Source of the DNA: an uncultured Opitutia bacterium
GTDB taxonomy: Bacteria > Verrucomicrobiota > Verrucomicrobiia > Opitutales > UBA953
Direction: 5' to 3'
Assembly (NCBI GenBank): GCA_903855995.1
Contig: CAIOAN010000013.1
Span: forward strand, 142,875-206,874
DNA: 64,000 nt
Both the position numbers and the translations under genes were made by a program. Under the pieces are notes generated by a model that had not been told where the DNA came from, did not search any database, and saw nothing but the letters and a program-made list of their open reading frames with translations. How positions within the stretch are numbered: the first letter of the stretch is position 1; the number at the start of each line of letters is the position of its first letter. Positions 24,287 through 33,277 of the stretch are shown in pieces.

Positions 24287-25289
24287 ACTCCTCGCCCTCC
24301 TCCTGGGCGCCGCCTCGCTTCAAGCTGCGGACCTCACCGTCACGCGTCTCAAGACCGGCGACATCACGCGCAGCGTGCAGCTGCTCGGCGAAGTGCATGC
24401 CAACCAGCAGGTCGCGCTCTACGCTAAAGTCGGCGGCTACGTTAGCTCGCTCAAGGTCGACATCGGTGATCACGTCGCCGAAGGCGCCGTGCTGGCCGAG
24501 CTAGAGGTGCCCGAACTGGTCGCCGACGAAGCCCGCACCCGGGCGGAACTAACCGTGGCCGAACTTGAATTTAAGCGCATCCAGGAGGCCTTCAAGCAGG
24601 CGCCGGACCTGGTGATGCGGCAGACCGTCGACAACGCCGCGGCCAAACTCGCCGTGGCCAAGGCCCAGCAGGAGCGCAACGCCACCCTGCTTGGCTTCGC
24701 CAAGATCAAAGCCCCGTTCGCGGGGGTCATCAGCCGCCGTTCCGTGGACAAAGGTGCTTTCGTGCCGGCCGCCACCGGAGGCAGCGCCGGCGGGCAGGCC
24801 GCGCTCTTCGTGCTTACCGATGCCGCGGTCGTGCGCGTGCAGGCTGCCTTGCCGGAATATGAGGCCAACCTCGTCGCCGTCGGCCAGCCCGTCACCGTCA
24901 CCAACGAATCCAACGGTGCCAAGAGTTACGAAGCCAAGGTCACGCGCCTCTCTGGCGTACTTGAGAACGCCAGCAAGACCATGGTCGTCGAGTCCGTGAT
25001 TCCGAACCCCCAAGGTACCCTCAAACCTGGCATGTTCGCCAATGTGAAACTCGGCATCGAGACACACAAAGCCACCACCCTCCTCCCCCTGAACGCCATC
25101 GTCATGGAAAAAGCTGTCGCCACCGCTTACGTCAACGAAGGCGGCAAGGCCCGCCGCCGCGTGCTCAAGGCCGGCTTCAACGACGGCCAGAATCTCGAAG
25201 TGATTGGCGGTGTCACCGCCGGCGAGGACATCCTCGTCGTCGGCACCACGGCGATCACCGACGGCCAGGCCGTTACCCTCGCCAAGTAA
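24273..25289 (+). CDS. RND efflux periplasmic adaptor (membrane fusion protein)
   Basis: A 338-residue HlyD/AcrA-type adaptor linking permease and outer-membrane channel. Signal peptide MPSPKLLALLLGAASLQAA. The lipoyl-like halves are recognisable (VALYAKVGGYVSSLKVDIGD before, IKAPFAGVISRRSVDKGAFV after), flanking a short coiled-coil hairpin of about 60 residues rich in Ala, Glu and Lys. Beta-barrel and membrane-proximal parts follow. It overlaps the permease gene by 14 bases and the channel gene by 1 base, so translation is probably coupled. Confidence 0.9.
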   Translation: MPSPKLLALLLGAASLQAADLTVTRLKTGDITRSVQLLGEVHANQQVALYAKVGGYVSSLKVDIGDHVAEGAVLAELEVPELVADEARTRAELTVAELEFKRIQEAFKQAPDLVMRQTVDNAAAKLAVAKAQQERNATLLGFAKIKAPFAGVISRRSVDKGAFVPAATGGSAGGQAALFVLTDAAVVRVQAALPEYEANLVAVGQPVTVTNESNGAKSYEAKVTRLSGVLENASKTMVVESVIPNPQGTLKPGMFANVKLGIETHKATTLLPLNAIVMEKAVATAYVNEGGKARRRVLKAGFNDGQNLEVIGGVTAGEDILVVGTTAITDGQAVTLAK

Positions 25290-26584
25290 TGCGCCCGCTC
25301 GCCACCACCCTGCTACTCCTGGGAGCCGCCGTCGGTGCCCAGGAGCTCGCCCCAACGCCGATTGACCTGCCCACCGTCTTGAAGCTCGCCGGCGCTCAGG
25401 GAATTGAGATCGAAATCGCTGAGGCTAAGTTACACGAAGCCCGGGCGAACGAGGACGGCAGCCTCTGGCAGTTCTTCCCCGTCATCGCGCCAGGCATCGG
25501 CTACATGAATCACACCGGTCAGGCCCAAAGTTTCGCCGGGTCCGTGTCGGATATTAACAAACAGTCGACGATCGCCGGAGCCACCGTGCTCATGAAGCTC
25601 GAGATCGGCGAAGCCATCTATCATCGCCTCGCGGCCAAACAGATTGCGGTGGCTGCCGAGCAGAACGTCGCCGCCCAGCGCCGGCAGACCACCCTGCAGG
25701 CCAGCCTGAGCTACTTCGACCTCGCCAAGGCGCACCATGCCGTGCGCCTGCACGAAGAAGCCTTGAAGGTCGCCAAAGATTATCACGACCAGATCACGCG
25801 CGGCGTGCAGGCCGGCGTCGCCTTCAAAGGAGACGAACTTCGTGCCGACGCCCAGGTCACCCGCCAGGAGCTGCGCCTCAGCCAGGCCAAGGACGCCCGC
25901 CGAGCGGAAGCCGCGCACCTCGCGCAGATTCTGCGCCTGAAGATCACCGAGAGCCTTACGCCGGCGGACGATCACCCCCTCGCGCTCACCTTCGTGGAAC
26001 GCGGACGCAAGCTCGACGACTTTGTCCAGAACGCGTTGCAAAAGCGTCCCGAGCTCCTGGAAGCCGGTGCCCTGCATGAAGCCGCGCGACACAACGACGA
26101 CGCCGCCACGTATGCCCCGCTCTATCCCACGCTCGGGGCGCAAGTCTTCGCCGGCGGCCTTGGCGGCAGCACCAGTTCAGCGCGCCAGGATTTCGGCAAC
26201 AGCACCGACACCATGGTCACCCTCACCTGGAAGATCGGCGCTGGCGGACTCTTCGACAGCTCGCGGACGGAAGGTGCGCAGGCCCGCCTGAAGCAAACCC
26301 AGCTACAGGAAACTCGCACGCGCGAGGACATCATCCGCCAAGTCGTCGAAGCCCAGTCGCACGTCCAGTACCTCGACCAACAGCTCAAGGTCGCCGCCGC
26401 CGGCGTCAGGGCGGCGGAGCAAGGCCTCATGCTTTCGCTCGCGCGCAGGGAATTCTCAGTCGGCATCGTACTTGAAGCCCTGCAATCACAGCAGGACCTA
26501 ATCCAAGCCCGCCTCGATTACGCCGGCACCATCGCCGAATTGAACAAAGCGCAGGTGCGACTCAAGAGCGCGGCGGGGGAGTGA
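25289..26584 (+). CDS. TolC-family outer membrane efflux protein
   Basis: A 431-residue outer-membrane factor, last gene of the tripartite efflux operon. Signal peptide MRPLATTLLLLGAAVGAQ. The two-fold repeated structure of TolC relatives is visible: an N-terminal LPTVLKLAGAQGIEIEIAEA helix start, and long helical stretches such as ARLKQTQLQETRTREDIIR and GIVLEALQSQQDLIQARLDY. The ATG overlaps the adaptor stop (TAATG). The second copy of the 278-bp direct repeat begins about 100 bases after its stop. Confidence 0.9.
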   Translation: MRPLATTLLLLGAAVGAQELAPTPIDLPTVLKLAGAQGIEIEIAEAKLHEARANEDGSLWQFFPVIAPGIGYMNHTGQAQSFAGSVSDINKQSTIAGATVLMKLEIGEAIYHRLAAKQIAVAAEQNVAAQRRQTTLQASLSYFDLAKAHHAVRLHEEALKVAKDYHDQITRGVQAGVAFKGDELRADAQVTRQELRLSQAKDARRAEAAHLAQILRLKITESLTPADDHPLALTFVERGRKLDDFVQNALQKRPELLEAGALHEAARHNDDAATYAPLYPTLGAQVFAGGLGGSTSSARQDFGNSTDTMVTLTWKIGAGGLFDSSRTEGAQARLKQTQLQETRTREDIIRQVVEAQSHVQYLDQQLKVAAAGVRAAEQGLMLSLARREFSVGIVLEALQSQQDLIQARLDYAGTIAELNKAQVRLKSAAGE

Positions 26585-27036
26585 GCGAAATAACGCGGAG
26601 CGCGGCCAAAGGCCGCGAGCAAACAAGTTGACCGGTTGATCAGTGGGCCGGTTGGCAAGGGAAACAAGTTAGAGGCACTGAGGCTCAGAGGCTCGGTGGA
26701 TCAGACGATACGGGAGTATCGAGTATGGAGTATTGAGTATAGCGAGAGGCGGATAACTAGCTGGCCGGTCGACAAGGGAGGCGAGTGAGAGGCAGAACTC
26801 AAAGGGGGCAGCATAAGGGAGCCGGATAATTGGCGGGGGGAATTAAAGGTAGGGGCGTGCGGCCCGCGCGCCCGCGGATGACTCAAAACGGATGACCGGG
26901 CCGGTCATCCCTACCAAACGCAGAGGCAACTAGGGCAGCACACGGTGCTGCCCCTACCCTCGATGCAGCGGATGCGATGTCATCGCATCCCTACCCTGCT
27001 TCACAGCAGGTCACCACGCGGGGCGCAGCGTCGCGT
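26585..27036. repeat. Intergenic repeat mosaic between RND operon and porin
   Basis: After the stop come a GCGGCCAAAGGCCGC hairpin (about 26601-26617) and GTTGACCGGTTGATCAG units. Then come the right copy of the 278-bp repeat (26681-26958), a REP at 26970-26995 and a GCAGGTCACCACGCGGGGCGC stretch next to the porin 3' end. No gene is seen. Confidence 0.75.
26681..26958. repeat. 278-bp direct repeat, right copy
   Basis: Partner of 20698-20975 in the same orientation, including heptads at 26714-26741 and three REPs (26848-26872, 26890-26915, 26933-26958). Recombination between the copies would delete or duplicate the efflux operon. Confidence 0.9.
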
Positions 27037-28172
27037 TTACCAACTCACGCGGAAGCCGCTGGTGAAGCCCCAGCCGGCGTAAGCGCCGCCGTCGGCCGCG
27101 GAGTCATGCATGTGGGCGTGTTCGACGGCCAGCATCCACTTGAGCTTATGGCCGTAGAAATAACGGTTCAGCCCGAGGTAATATTCCTGATAACGGTCGC
27201 CGCGTCCGGGCGTGACCCAACTCTCGTAACGAATCGGGTAAATGCCGTTGGCAAGTTTGCTCTGCAGATAGGTGTAGCGGAAGACCAGCTGCCAGTCCTC
27301 GTTGAAGTTATAGATTGGCTCTAACTCGATCCCCTTCAGGTCGGACTGGGTGCCATTGCCTTCCGAGGCGGCGAGGTCGACATTCAGCGTCCAAGGACCT
27401 TGGGCGAACTGGCCGCTCAGTGAAAGCGCGTGGTCATGATTACGACTGAAGGGCTGCGGTGAACCCGTCGCGTTCTTCGGGTCATCCGATTGCTTCAGAA
27501 AATCCAGGCGCACGAAGGCCTTCTGCAGGCCCCCACTGCTCGTCGAAATGCCAGCCCGTCGAGACGAAGCCGATCGTACCCGCGTCGAAGCGGCCGAAAG
27601 TGGAATTAGCAGAACCGGCGGTAAAGACACCCGTGCGATAGAACCACTTGCCGCGATCGCCTTCGAAGCTGATGCCGGGGATCGATTCCTCGATCATGCC
27701 GATATTATTCGAAATCGCGCTGCGATCAATCGTTGGCAGCACCAGCGAAGACGTCGAACCATCGAGCGTGAAGCGAACGCCCTGACGGCCGAGCGTCCAA
27801 GCCGCCTCGGGGCCCGGAGACCACTTCACATAGGCGTCGGTCACCTTGTTAAAGAGAGGGTGCGGGGCGCCGAGATTGAAGTCGAATTCCGTGGAGAAGT
27901 ACCAATCGCGGAGGAACTGCCCTTTCAGGCCGAGGCGCGAGCGGCGATTACCCCAGCCTGTGCGGTCCTGTTCGCCATTGCCAAAGCAATACCAGTCGAA
28001 CTGCTCCCGGCCGATAAAGCGGAGCTCCTGAAAAGTATCGTCGGCACCGCCTTTCAGGAGCACCGAATGATCCCAGAGGCGGTCGTAGGCCGACGGCTCC
28101 GGGCGCGACAGCGGACGCGGCGAGAGGCAGCGAAGCGGCGAGCAGCAGGAAAGCGGTAGGCTTGAGCGACAT
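27037..28172 (-). pseudogene. Frameshifted phosphate-selective porin O/P-type gene
   Basis: A porin of the OprO/OprP family, about 375 residues if repaired, is split over three frames. The signal peptide MSLKPTAFLLLAASLPLAASA begins at 28172. Shortly after it the frame shifts (near 28085-28110) to RPEPSAYDRLWDHSV, which runs through the strand-rich body (LGRQGVRFTLDGSTSS, RSAISNNIGMIEES). A second shift occurs at a run of five G in the coding strand near 27531-27536, where QWG should continue as GLQKAFVRLDFLKQ. The end GWGFTSGFRVSW is intact, including the C-terminal aromatic residue of outer-membrane proteins. Outside the two shifts the coding sequence shows no decay, so sequencing or assembly error is as likely as real inactivation. 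Confidence 0.75.
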
Positions 28173-28296
28173 GGGCGAGGAGTCAGAGAAAGCGGAGAAG
28201 CGGCGGGAAACGAGAATTAAAGAGCAGATATATGTCATATCCACTGGTTGCTTCATATCCCGCTAGGTTTCTAAATCAACCCACCCCACCCCCACC

Positions 28297-29688
28297 ATGA
28301 CCATCTCCCGTCGAAACTTCCTGCGTACCGCGGCGCTCGCGACCCTCGCCTTCCCCGCGATTGTCAGGGCCAGGAACCTGAACTCCCAGGTCCAGATCGT
28401 CGCCGTCGGCGTCGACGGAAAAGGCGAATCCGACATCAACGAATGCGCCTCGCACCCCAAGGCCCATTTCGTCGGCTTCTGCGATATCGATGCTGGCCGC
28501 TTCGCCAAGATCGACAAGAAGCACCCCGGCGTGACGCATTACACCGATTGGCGTGAGATGTTCACCGGGCTCGGCGACGGCTTCGACGCCGTGACCGTCT
28601 CGACACCTGACCACATGCATGCGTTGCCCGCCATCACCGCCATGCGCATGGGCAAGCACGTGTATTGCCAGAAGCCCCTCACGCACACCGTGTGGGAAGC
28701 ACGTCAGCTTCGCCTGCAGGCTGCGAAATCAAAGGTACGGACCCAGATGGGTAACCAGATTCACTCCGCCAAGGAATATCGCACCGGCGTCCGCCTCATC
28801 CAGTCGGGTCGCATCGGCAAAGTCCTCGCCGTGCATTCCTGGCACCCGAACATGGGCAACGGCTTCACCAAGCGCACCACCGCACCGGCTTCGGGCCCCG
28901 TGCCGGCCGGCGTCAGCTGGGATCTCTGGCTCGGTACCGCGAAGGCCCGCGACTACGCACCTGCCGTCTACCACCCCTTCAACTGGCGCGACTGGGTCGA
29001 CTTCGGCAGCGGCACCATGGGCGACTTCGGTTGCCACCTGCTGGATCCCGTCTTCACCGCCCTTAAGCTCGGTGCGCCGATCAGCGTCAAAGCGGACAGC
29101 GTCGGCGCCAACCCACAGACCTGGTGCGCGCAGCAGACCATCGAGTGGGTCTTCCCCGGCACTGAGTACACCAAGGGCAACACCGTCCCCGTCACTTGGT
29201 ACGACGGCGGCCGTTTACCGGACGCCACCCTCGCACTGCTCCCGGCTGGCAAGACCTTGGTCAAGGGAGGCTCGATCTTTATTGGCGAACTCGGCGTCAT
29301 GATGTTGCCCCACGTCGGAATGCCGCAGCTCTTCCCTGAGGAGAAGTTCGGTAAGAACCTCAACCCCGGCGACCTCGCCCGACGTGCCCGCGCCAAGGAC
29401 AAGCCCACGGACAAGGTCGCGGTTGACCTCGCCGACTTCATTGAAGGCTCCAGCCATTATCACGCTTGGGTCGACGCCATCGCTGATGGCCACGAGACCA
29501 CGGATAATTTCGCCTACGCCGGCCCGCTGACCGAAGCCGTACAGCTCGGCAATGTCGCCTCCCGCTTCTCCGGCGTGAAACTCGACTGGGATGCCGCGAA
29601 TATGAAGTTCCCGAATAAGCCCGAAGCCGAAGCGCTGCTCACGAAGCAGTATCGGAAGGGTTGGGAGCTGATTGCCGCTGATCGCTGA
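28297..29688 (+). CDS. Tat-exported Gfo/Idh/MocA-family oxidoreductase
   Basis: A 463-residue NAD(P)-dependent sugar oxidoreductase with twin-arginine signal (TISRRNFLRTAALATLAF), so it is likely to fold with cofactor before export. The nucleotide-binding strand reads VQIVAVGVDGKGESD, a loose version of GxGxxG. DAVTVSTPDHMHAL and CQKPLTHT (Lys126, the family's catalytic Lys) follow, and GNQIHSAKEY opens the substrate domain. Exported members are widespread in Verrucomicrobia and Planctomycetes and may oxidise sugars freed by the neighbouring hydrolases. The ATG follows a pyrimidine-only run (CCCCACCCCCACC). It is the only gene between the porin and the next repeat block. Confidence 0.85.
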   Translation: MTISRRNFLRTAALATLAFPAIVRARNLNSQVQIVAVGVDGKGESDINECASHPKAHFVGFCDIDAGRFAKIDKKHPGVTHYTDWREMFTGLGDGFDAVTVSTPDHMHALPAITAMRMGKHVYCQKPLTHTVWEARQLRLQAAKSKVRTQMGNQIHSAKEYRTGVRLIQSGRIGKVLAVHSWHPNMGNGFTKRTTAPASGPVPAGVSWDLWLGTAKARDYAPAVYHPFNWRDWVDFGSGTMGDFGCHLLDPVFTALKLGAPISVKADSVGANPQTWCAQQTIEWVFPGTEYTKGNTVPVTWYDGGRLPDATLALLPAGKTLVKGGSIFIGELGVMMLPHVGMPQLFPEEKFGKNLNPGDLARRARAKDKPTDKVAVDLADFIEGSSHYHAWVDAIADGHETTDNFAYAGPLTEAVQLGNVASRFSGVKLDWDAANMKFPNKPEAEALLTKQYRKGWELIAADR

Positions 29689-29980
29689 GGGCGGCGATGA
29701 GAGGGGGCAAGTTGGCAAGAAGACACGGGCATGGGGCAGACGCTAGAGGCTCGGAGGCTTGGTGGATCAGAGAGAGACACCATTTCGGGTGGCGGGTGGC
29801 AGCCTCAGGTGACGGGTGGCGGGAAACATTCTCGGGCGACAGGTAGGGGCGCGACGGCGTCGCGACCGGGCGTTCCAGGCGGACGCATCGCCGACGCGTC
29901 CCTACCTCAAAGCAGCGGCCGCTGAGGTTGAAAAATCGGCATTCGGGAGGACGGCGAAATACCGAGTCTTACTTCCTTGC
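29689..29980. repeat. Intergenic repeat mosaic upstream of the second sulfatase
   Basis: Order: a GGGGGCAAGTTGGCAAG module (29702-29730), a GAGGCTCGGAGGCTTGG block (29744-29770), a GGTGGCGGGTGG block (29787-29823) and a head-to-head REP pair at 29842-29906. No gene is seen. Confidence 0.75.
29842..29906. repeat. Head-to-head REP pair
   Basis: GGTAGG with a GCGCGACGGCGTCGCGACC stem faces GGACGCATCGCCGACGCGTC with a CCTACC tail. The pair is a close relative of 9628-9689. Confidence 0.75.
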
Positions 29981-30008
29981 AACCTTACCCATTAAAAGGG
30001 GTTATTAA
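29981..30008 (+). promoter_or_regulatory. Conserved upstream box AACCTT-N-GGGGTTATTAA (copy 3)
   Basis: AACCTTACCC, a short A-rich spacer, then GGGGTTATTAAG. It is a looser version of the boxes at 3346 and 9843 and lies 12 bases before the ATG of the sulfatase. Confidence 0.35.
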
Positions 30009-30019
30009 GTCGAAATCAC

Positions 30020-31783
30020 ATGAAACTCCCCCGTCTTTTGGCCGTTGGTTTCCTTCTGGCCACCTCGCTCCAAGCTGCCGACGAGAAGCACCCCAATGTG
30101 CTTTTCATCGCCATCGATGACCTGCGCCCCGAGCTCGGCTGTTACGGCAACACCGTCATCAAGACCCCGAATTTCGATCGCCTCGCCCGGCGTGGCATGG
30201 TGTTCAACCACGCCTATTGCCAGCAGGCCGTCTGCAGCCCCTCCCGCGCCTCAATCATGACGGGCAAGCGCCCCGACGCCACGCGCGTGTGGGATCTCGA
30301 GACGCACTTCCGTGTTGCCCTGCCAAACGTCAAGACCATCGGCCAATACTTCAAGGAGCATGGGTACTTCTCCCAAGGCATGGGAAAAATCTACCACGGC
30401 GGCTTTGATGATGAAGCCACCTGGTCGACGCCATGGATGACCCCGAAGGCTCCGACTTACGCCAAGGACCCCACCGCCGCCGACGTCGTCAAGGAAGACG
30501 CCAAGGGCAAAGGCAAGGGCGTCGCTTTCGAAGCCGGCGACGTCGCCGATGACTTCTACACCGACGGCAAGACCGCGCACCTCGCCGTGCAGACCATCAG
30601 CGAACTCAAGAAGAAGAACCAGCCCTTCTTCCTCGCCGTCGGCCTTTCCAAGCCGCACCTCCCCTTCGTCTCCCCGAAGAAATATTGGGACCTCTACGAT
30701 CCCGCCAAGATCCCGGACACCGCCAGCGCCTTCCCTGTCGGGGCTCCGGCGTATGTTGGCGATAATGACAGCGGGGAATTCCGTGCCTACACCAACGTCC
30801 CGCCGAAGGATAAGAAACTCGCGCGCACGCCGCTCCCGCCCGCCTTCGCCGCCCAAGTGCGCCACGGCTATTACGCCGCCGTCAGTTACACCGATGCCAA
30901 TCTCGGACTACTCCTCGATGCCGTTGAAAAGGAGGGCATCGCGGACAACACCGTCATCGTCCTCTGGGGGGATCACGGATGGAAACTCGGCGACCACGAG
31001 GAGTGGGGCAAGCACACCAATTTCGAAGTCGATACGCGCGTGCCGCTGATCTTCAGCTTCCCCGGCCAGAAGAACGCCGGCCAGAAAACTAACTCCCTCG
31101 TCGAATTCGTCGACGTCTACCCCACCCTCGCGGACCTCTGCGGCTTGCCTAAGCCTGACGTCGACGGCGTCAGCCTCCGCCCCGTGCTCGAGAACCCTGC
31201 GGCCACAGTCAAGCAGGTCGCCATCAGCCAATACCCCAAGAGCGCCGGCGTAAACAAAAAGGAAGGTGCCAAGGGCACCGCCAAGCGCGACGTGATGGGC
31301 TATAGCATCCGCGACGATCGCTGGCGACTGACCCTGTGGCGCAGCCTCGCGGACAATAAAATCGTGGACACCGAGCTCTACGACGAAGTCAACGCCCCGA
31401 CCGAACCAGAGAACCTCGCCAACAAGCCCGAGAACAAGGAAGTCATCGAGCGCCTCTCCAAGTTCCTGCCTCCGCCCATCCCGGCGGCCGACCCCAACGC
31501 CAAGAAGATCGCGAAGGGAAAGAAGAACCTCATCGACCTCGAGGCCAAGAAGAGGGACGAGGATGCGACGGCCCCGGGCATCACCCCGCCTGCGACCGAC
31601 GCCACCAAGGATCGCGGTGCCATGTTCGACCGACGCGACGTCAACAAGGATGGCAAGCTCTCCAAGGAAGAATTCATGGACAAGCAGAAGGACCCGGTCC
31701 ACGCCGCCGAGAATTTCACGAAGTTCGACAAGGACAAGGACGGCTTCCTGACCAAGGAAGAGTTCGTCAAGATGGGCAAATAA
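30020..31783 (+). CDS. Secreted iduronate-2-sulfatase-like sulfatase with C-terminal EF-hands
   Basis: A 587-residue exported sulfatase, signal peptide ending LQAA (residue 20). Metal-binding start NVLFIAIDDLRPELG and formylglycine motif CSPSR (Cys72) are intact. DLRPELGCYG and TGKRPDATRVWDL are typical of the iduronate-2-sulfatase-like subgroup, which acts on glycosaminoglycan-type substrates in known members. Residues from about 536 form an EF-hand pair: DVNKDGKLSKEE at 540-551 and DKDKDGFLTKEE at 570-581, after a Lys-rich linker. EF-hands on a sulfatase are an addition to the usual roughly 480-530-residue core and suggest calcium-dependent folding or docking. An intrinsic terminator follows directly. 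Confidence 0.9.
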   Translation: MKLPRLLAVGFLLATSLQAADEKHPNVLFIAIDDLRPELGCYGNTVIKTPNFDRLARRGMVFNHAYCQQAVCSPSRASIMTGKRPDATRVWDLETHFRVALPNVKTIGQYFKEHGYFSQGMGKIYHGGFDDEATWSTPWMTPKAPTYAKDPTAADVVKEDAKGKGKGVAFEAGDVADDFYTDGKTAHLAVQTISELKKKNQPFFLAVGLSKPHLPFVSPKKYWDLYDPAKIPDTASAFPVGAPAYVGDNDSGEFRAYTNVPPKDKKLARTPLPPAFAAQVRHGYYAAVSYTDANLGLLLDAVEKEGIADNTVIVLWGDHGWKLGDHEEWGKHTNFEVDTRVPLIFSFPGQKNAGQKTNSLVEFVDVYPTLADLCGLPKPDVDGVSLRPVLENPAATVKQVAISQYPKSAGVNKKEGAKGTAKRDVMGYSIRDDRWRLTLWRSLADNKIVDTELYDEVNAPTEPENLANKPENKEVIERLSKFLPPPIPAADPNAKKIAKGKKNLIDLEAKKRDEDATAPGITPPATDATKDRGAMFDRRDVNKDGKLSKEEFMDKQKDPVHAAENFTKFDKDKDGFLTKEEFVKMGK

Positions 31784-31801
31784 GCCCTCCCCTCTGTCTT
31801 T

Positions 31802-31832
31802 AAAAGGCGAGCCACCAGGCTCGCCTTTTTTA
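31802..31832 (+). terminator. Intrinsic terminator after the EF-hand sulfatase
   Basis: AAAAGGCGAGCC-ACCA-GGCTCGCCTTTTTT: an 8-bp GC-rich stem extended by A-T pairs and followed by a T-run, 18 bases after the stop codon. Confidence 0.92.
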
Positions 31833-31870
31833 TGCCTTCCTCCCGGACGGGCCGCACCTAGTCTCCCCGC

Positions 31871-33277
31871 ATGTCCGTCGTCCTCCGATCAATCGCCCTG
31901 CTCTGCGGGCTCACACTCACCGCCGCCGAAAGTGTGCCCGCCAGCGTCGTCGTGGACACCACCCAGCCTGGGCTCACGATCCCCGCAGACTTTCTCGGCA
32001 TCAGTTATGAGAAGAACGCACTCGTCGAGCCGCACTTCAAATCCACCAACTCCGTCCTCATTCACCTTCACCGCAATCTCGGAGCGGGCACGCTGCGCCT
32101 CGGCGGAAACAAGGTCGAACTCACGCGCTGGCAGGCCGATACTCCTGCGTCGTTGGAAAAAGCGACCGGCCTCGCCGTGATCGGACGCGCCACGCTCGAC
32201 GACCTTTACGGCTTCCTGAAGGCGACGGAATGGAAATGCTTGCATGGCATAAACCTCGCCGGCAATCAGCCCGAGGCGTCCGCCGAGGAAGCCGCCTATG
32301 CACTCAAGATCGGTGCAGCGTCCGTGCTGGCGTTCGAAGTCGGCAACGAACCCAACCTCTACACCAACCACGACCTGCGGAAGAAAGGCTACGACTGCCC
32401 GACCTACCTCCCTGAGGCCTCCGCGGCCATCAAGGTCATCCGCGCTCGCAATCCCGGCATCGTCCTTGCCGGCCCCGCTACGGCCCGCCGCACGGATCAT
32501 TGGTTCGAAGACGCCGTCACCGGACTCAAGGGCCAGCTCGAGATCGGAACATCGCACCTATACGCCCTCTCTGGCGGCTCGACCAACGCCAAGTCGGCGA
32601 ACTTCCCCAACATCGAAAACCTCCTGCTCGCCGCCACCATGGCCAAGGATGTCGCGATGGTGGATGAGCATCGCAAGGCCGCGCAGGCGGCCGGCATGCG
32701 CTACCGGCTCGCCGAATGTAATTCCGTCTCCAACGGCGGACGCACAGGCGTGAGCGACACCTTCGTCTCCGCGCTCTGGGCGACCGACTTCCTCTTCTCC
32801 GTCGCCGAACACGGCGCCGACGGCATCAACTTCCACTGCAACCTCAAGCCCGGCAGTTACTCCCCCCTCTCTTGGTCCAAGACCGAGAGCACTTACTCCG
32901 TCCATCCGCTCTACTACGCCATGCTCGCCTTCAAGGAAGCCGGACATGGACGCTTCCTGCCGACCGCCGTGAAGTCAGCGGCAAATCTCACCGCCCACGC
33001 GACACTGGGTGCCGACGGCAAGATACGCGTCGTGCTGACAAACAAAGACCTCACCCACGAAGTCATCACCCACCTTACGGCCGGTCGAGCCAAGGGCACC
33101 GTCACGCGGCTCAGTGCGGCCAGCGCCGACGCCAAGAATGGCATCACCTTCGCCGGAGCCTCGGCCGGAGCTGACGGTAAATGGGCCGCCAAGACCCGAG
33201 AATCCATCACCAGCTCCGGCGCGGAACTGACCATCGTCGTGCCCGCCGGCAGCGCAGCGGTCGTCACGCTCGATTAA
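31871..33277 (+). CDS. Secreted GH79-like glycoside hydrolase (beta-glucuronidase/heparanase type)
   Basis: A 468-residue exported glycosidase; signal peptide ends near LTAAES (residue 20). A TIM barrel starts at FLGISYEKNALVE. FEVGNEPNLY supplies the acid/base Glu160 and YRLAECNSVSNGG the nucleophile Glu282, the clan A pattern of GH79. A C-terminal beta-sandwich (from about residue 365) follows, as in GH79 beta-glucuronidases. It would release uronic acids from glycosaminoglycan-like or plant/algal polysaccharides, which fits the sulfatase 90 bases upstream, though a terminator separates them. Its TAA stop shares bases TTAA with the stop of the convergent AraC-type regulator. Confidence 0.82.
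   Translation: MSVVLRSIALLCGLTLTAAESVPASVVVDTTQPGLTIPADFLGISYEKNALVEPHFKSTNSVLIHLHRNLGAGTLRLGGNKVELTRWQADTPASLEKATGLAVIGRATLDDLYGFLKATEWKCLHGINLAGNQPEASAEEAAYALKIGAASVLAFEVGNEPNLYTNHDLRKKGYDCPTYLPEASAAIKVIRARNPGIVLAGPATARRTDHWFEDAVTGLKGQLEIGTSHLYALSGGSTNAKSANFPNIENLLLAATMAKDVAMVDEHRKAAQAAGMRYRLAECNSVSNGGRTGVSDTFVSALWATDFLFSVAEHGADGINFHCNLKPGSYSPLSWSKTESTYSVHPLYYAMLAFKEAGHGRFLPTAVKSAANLTAHATLGADGKIRVVLTNKDLTHEVITHLTAGRAKGTVTRLSAASADAKNGITFAGASAGADGKWAAKTRESITSSGAELTIVVPAGSAAVVTLD

Noticed and set aside
20698-26958. Composite transposon around the RND operon
   Set aside because: The flanking 278-bp repeats hold no transposase gene, no terminal inverted repeats and no target-site duplication that I could see; they are repeat mosaics, so only recombination, not transposition, is suggested.
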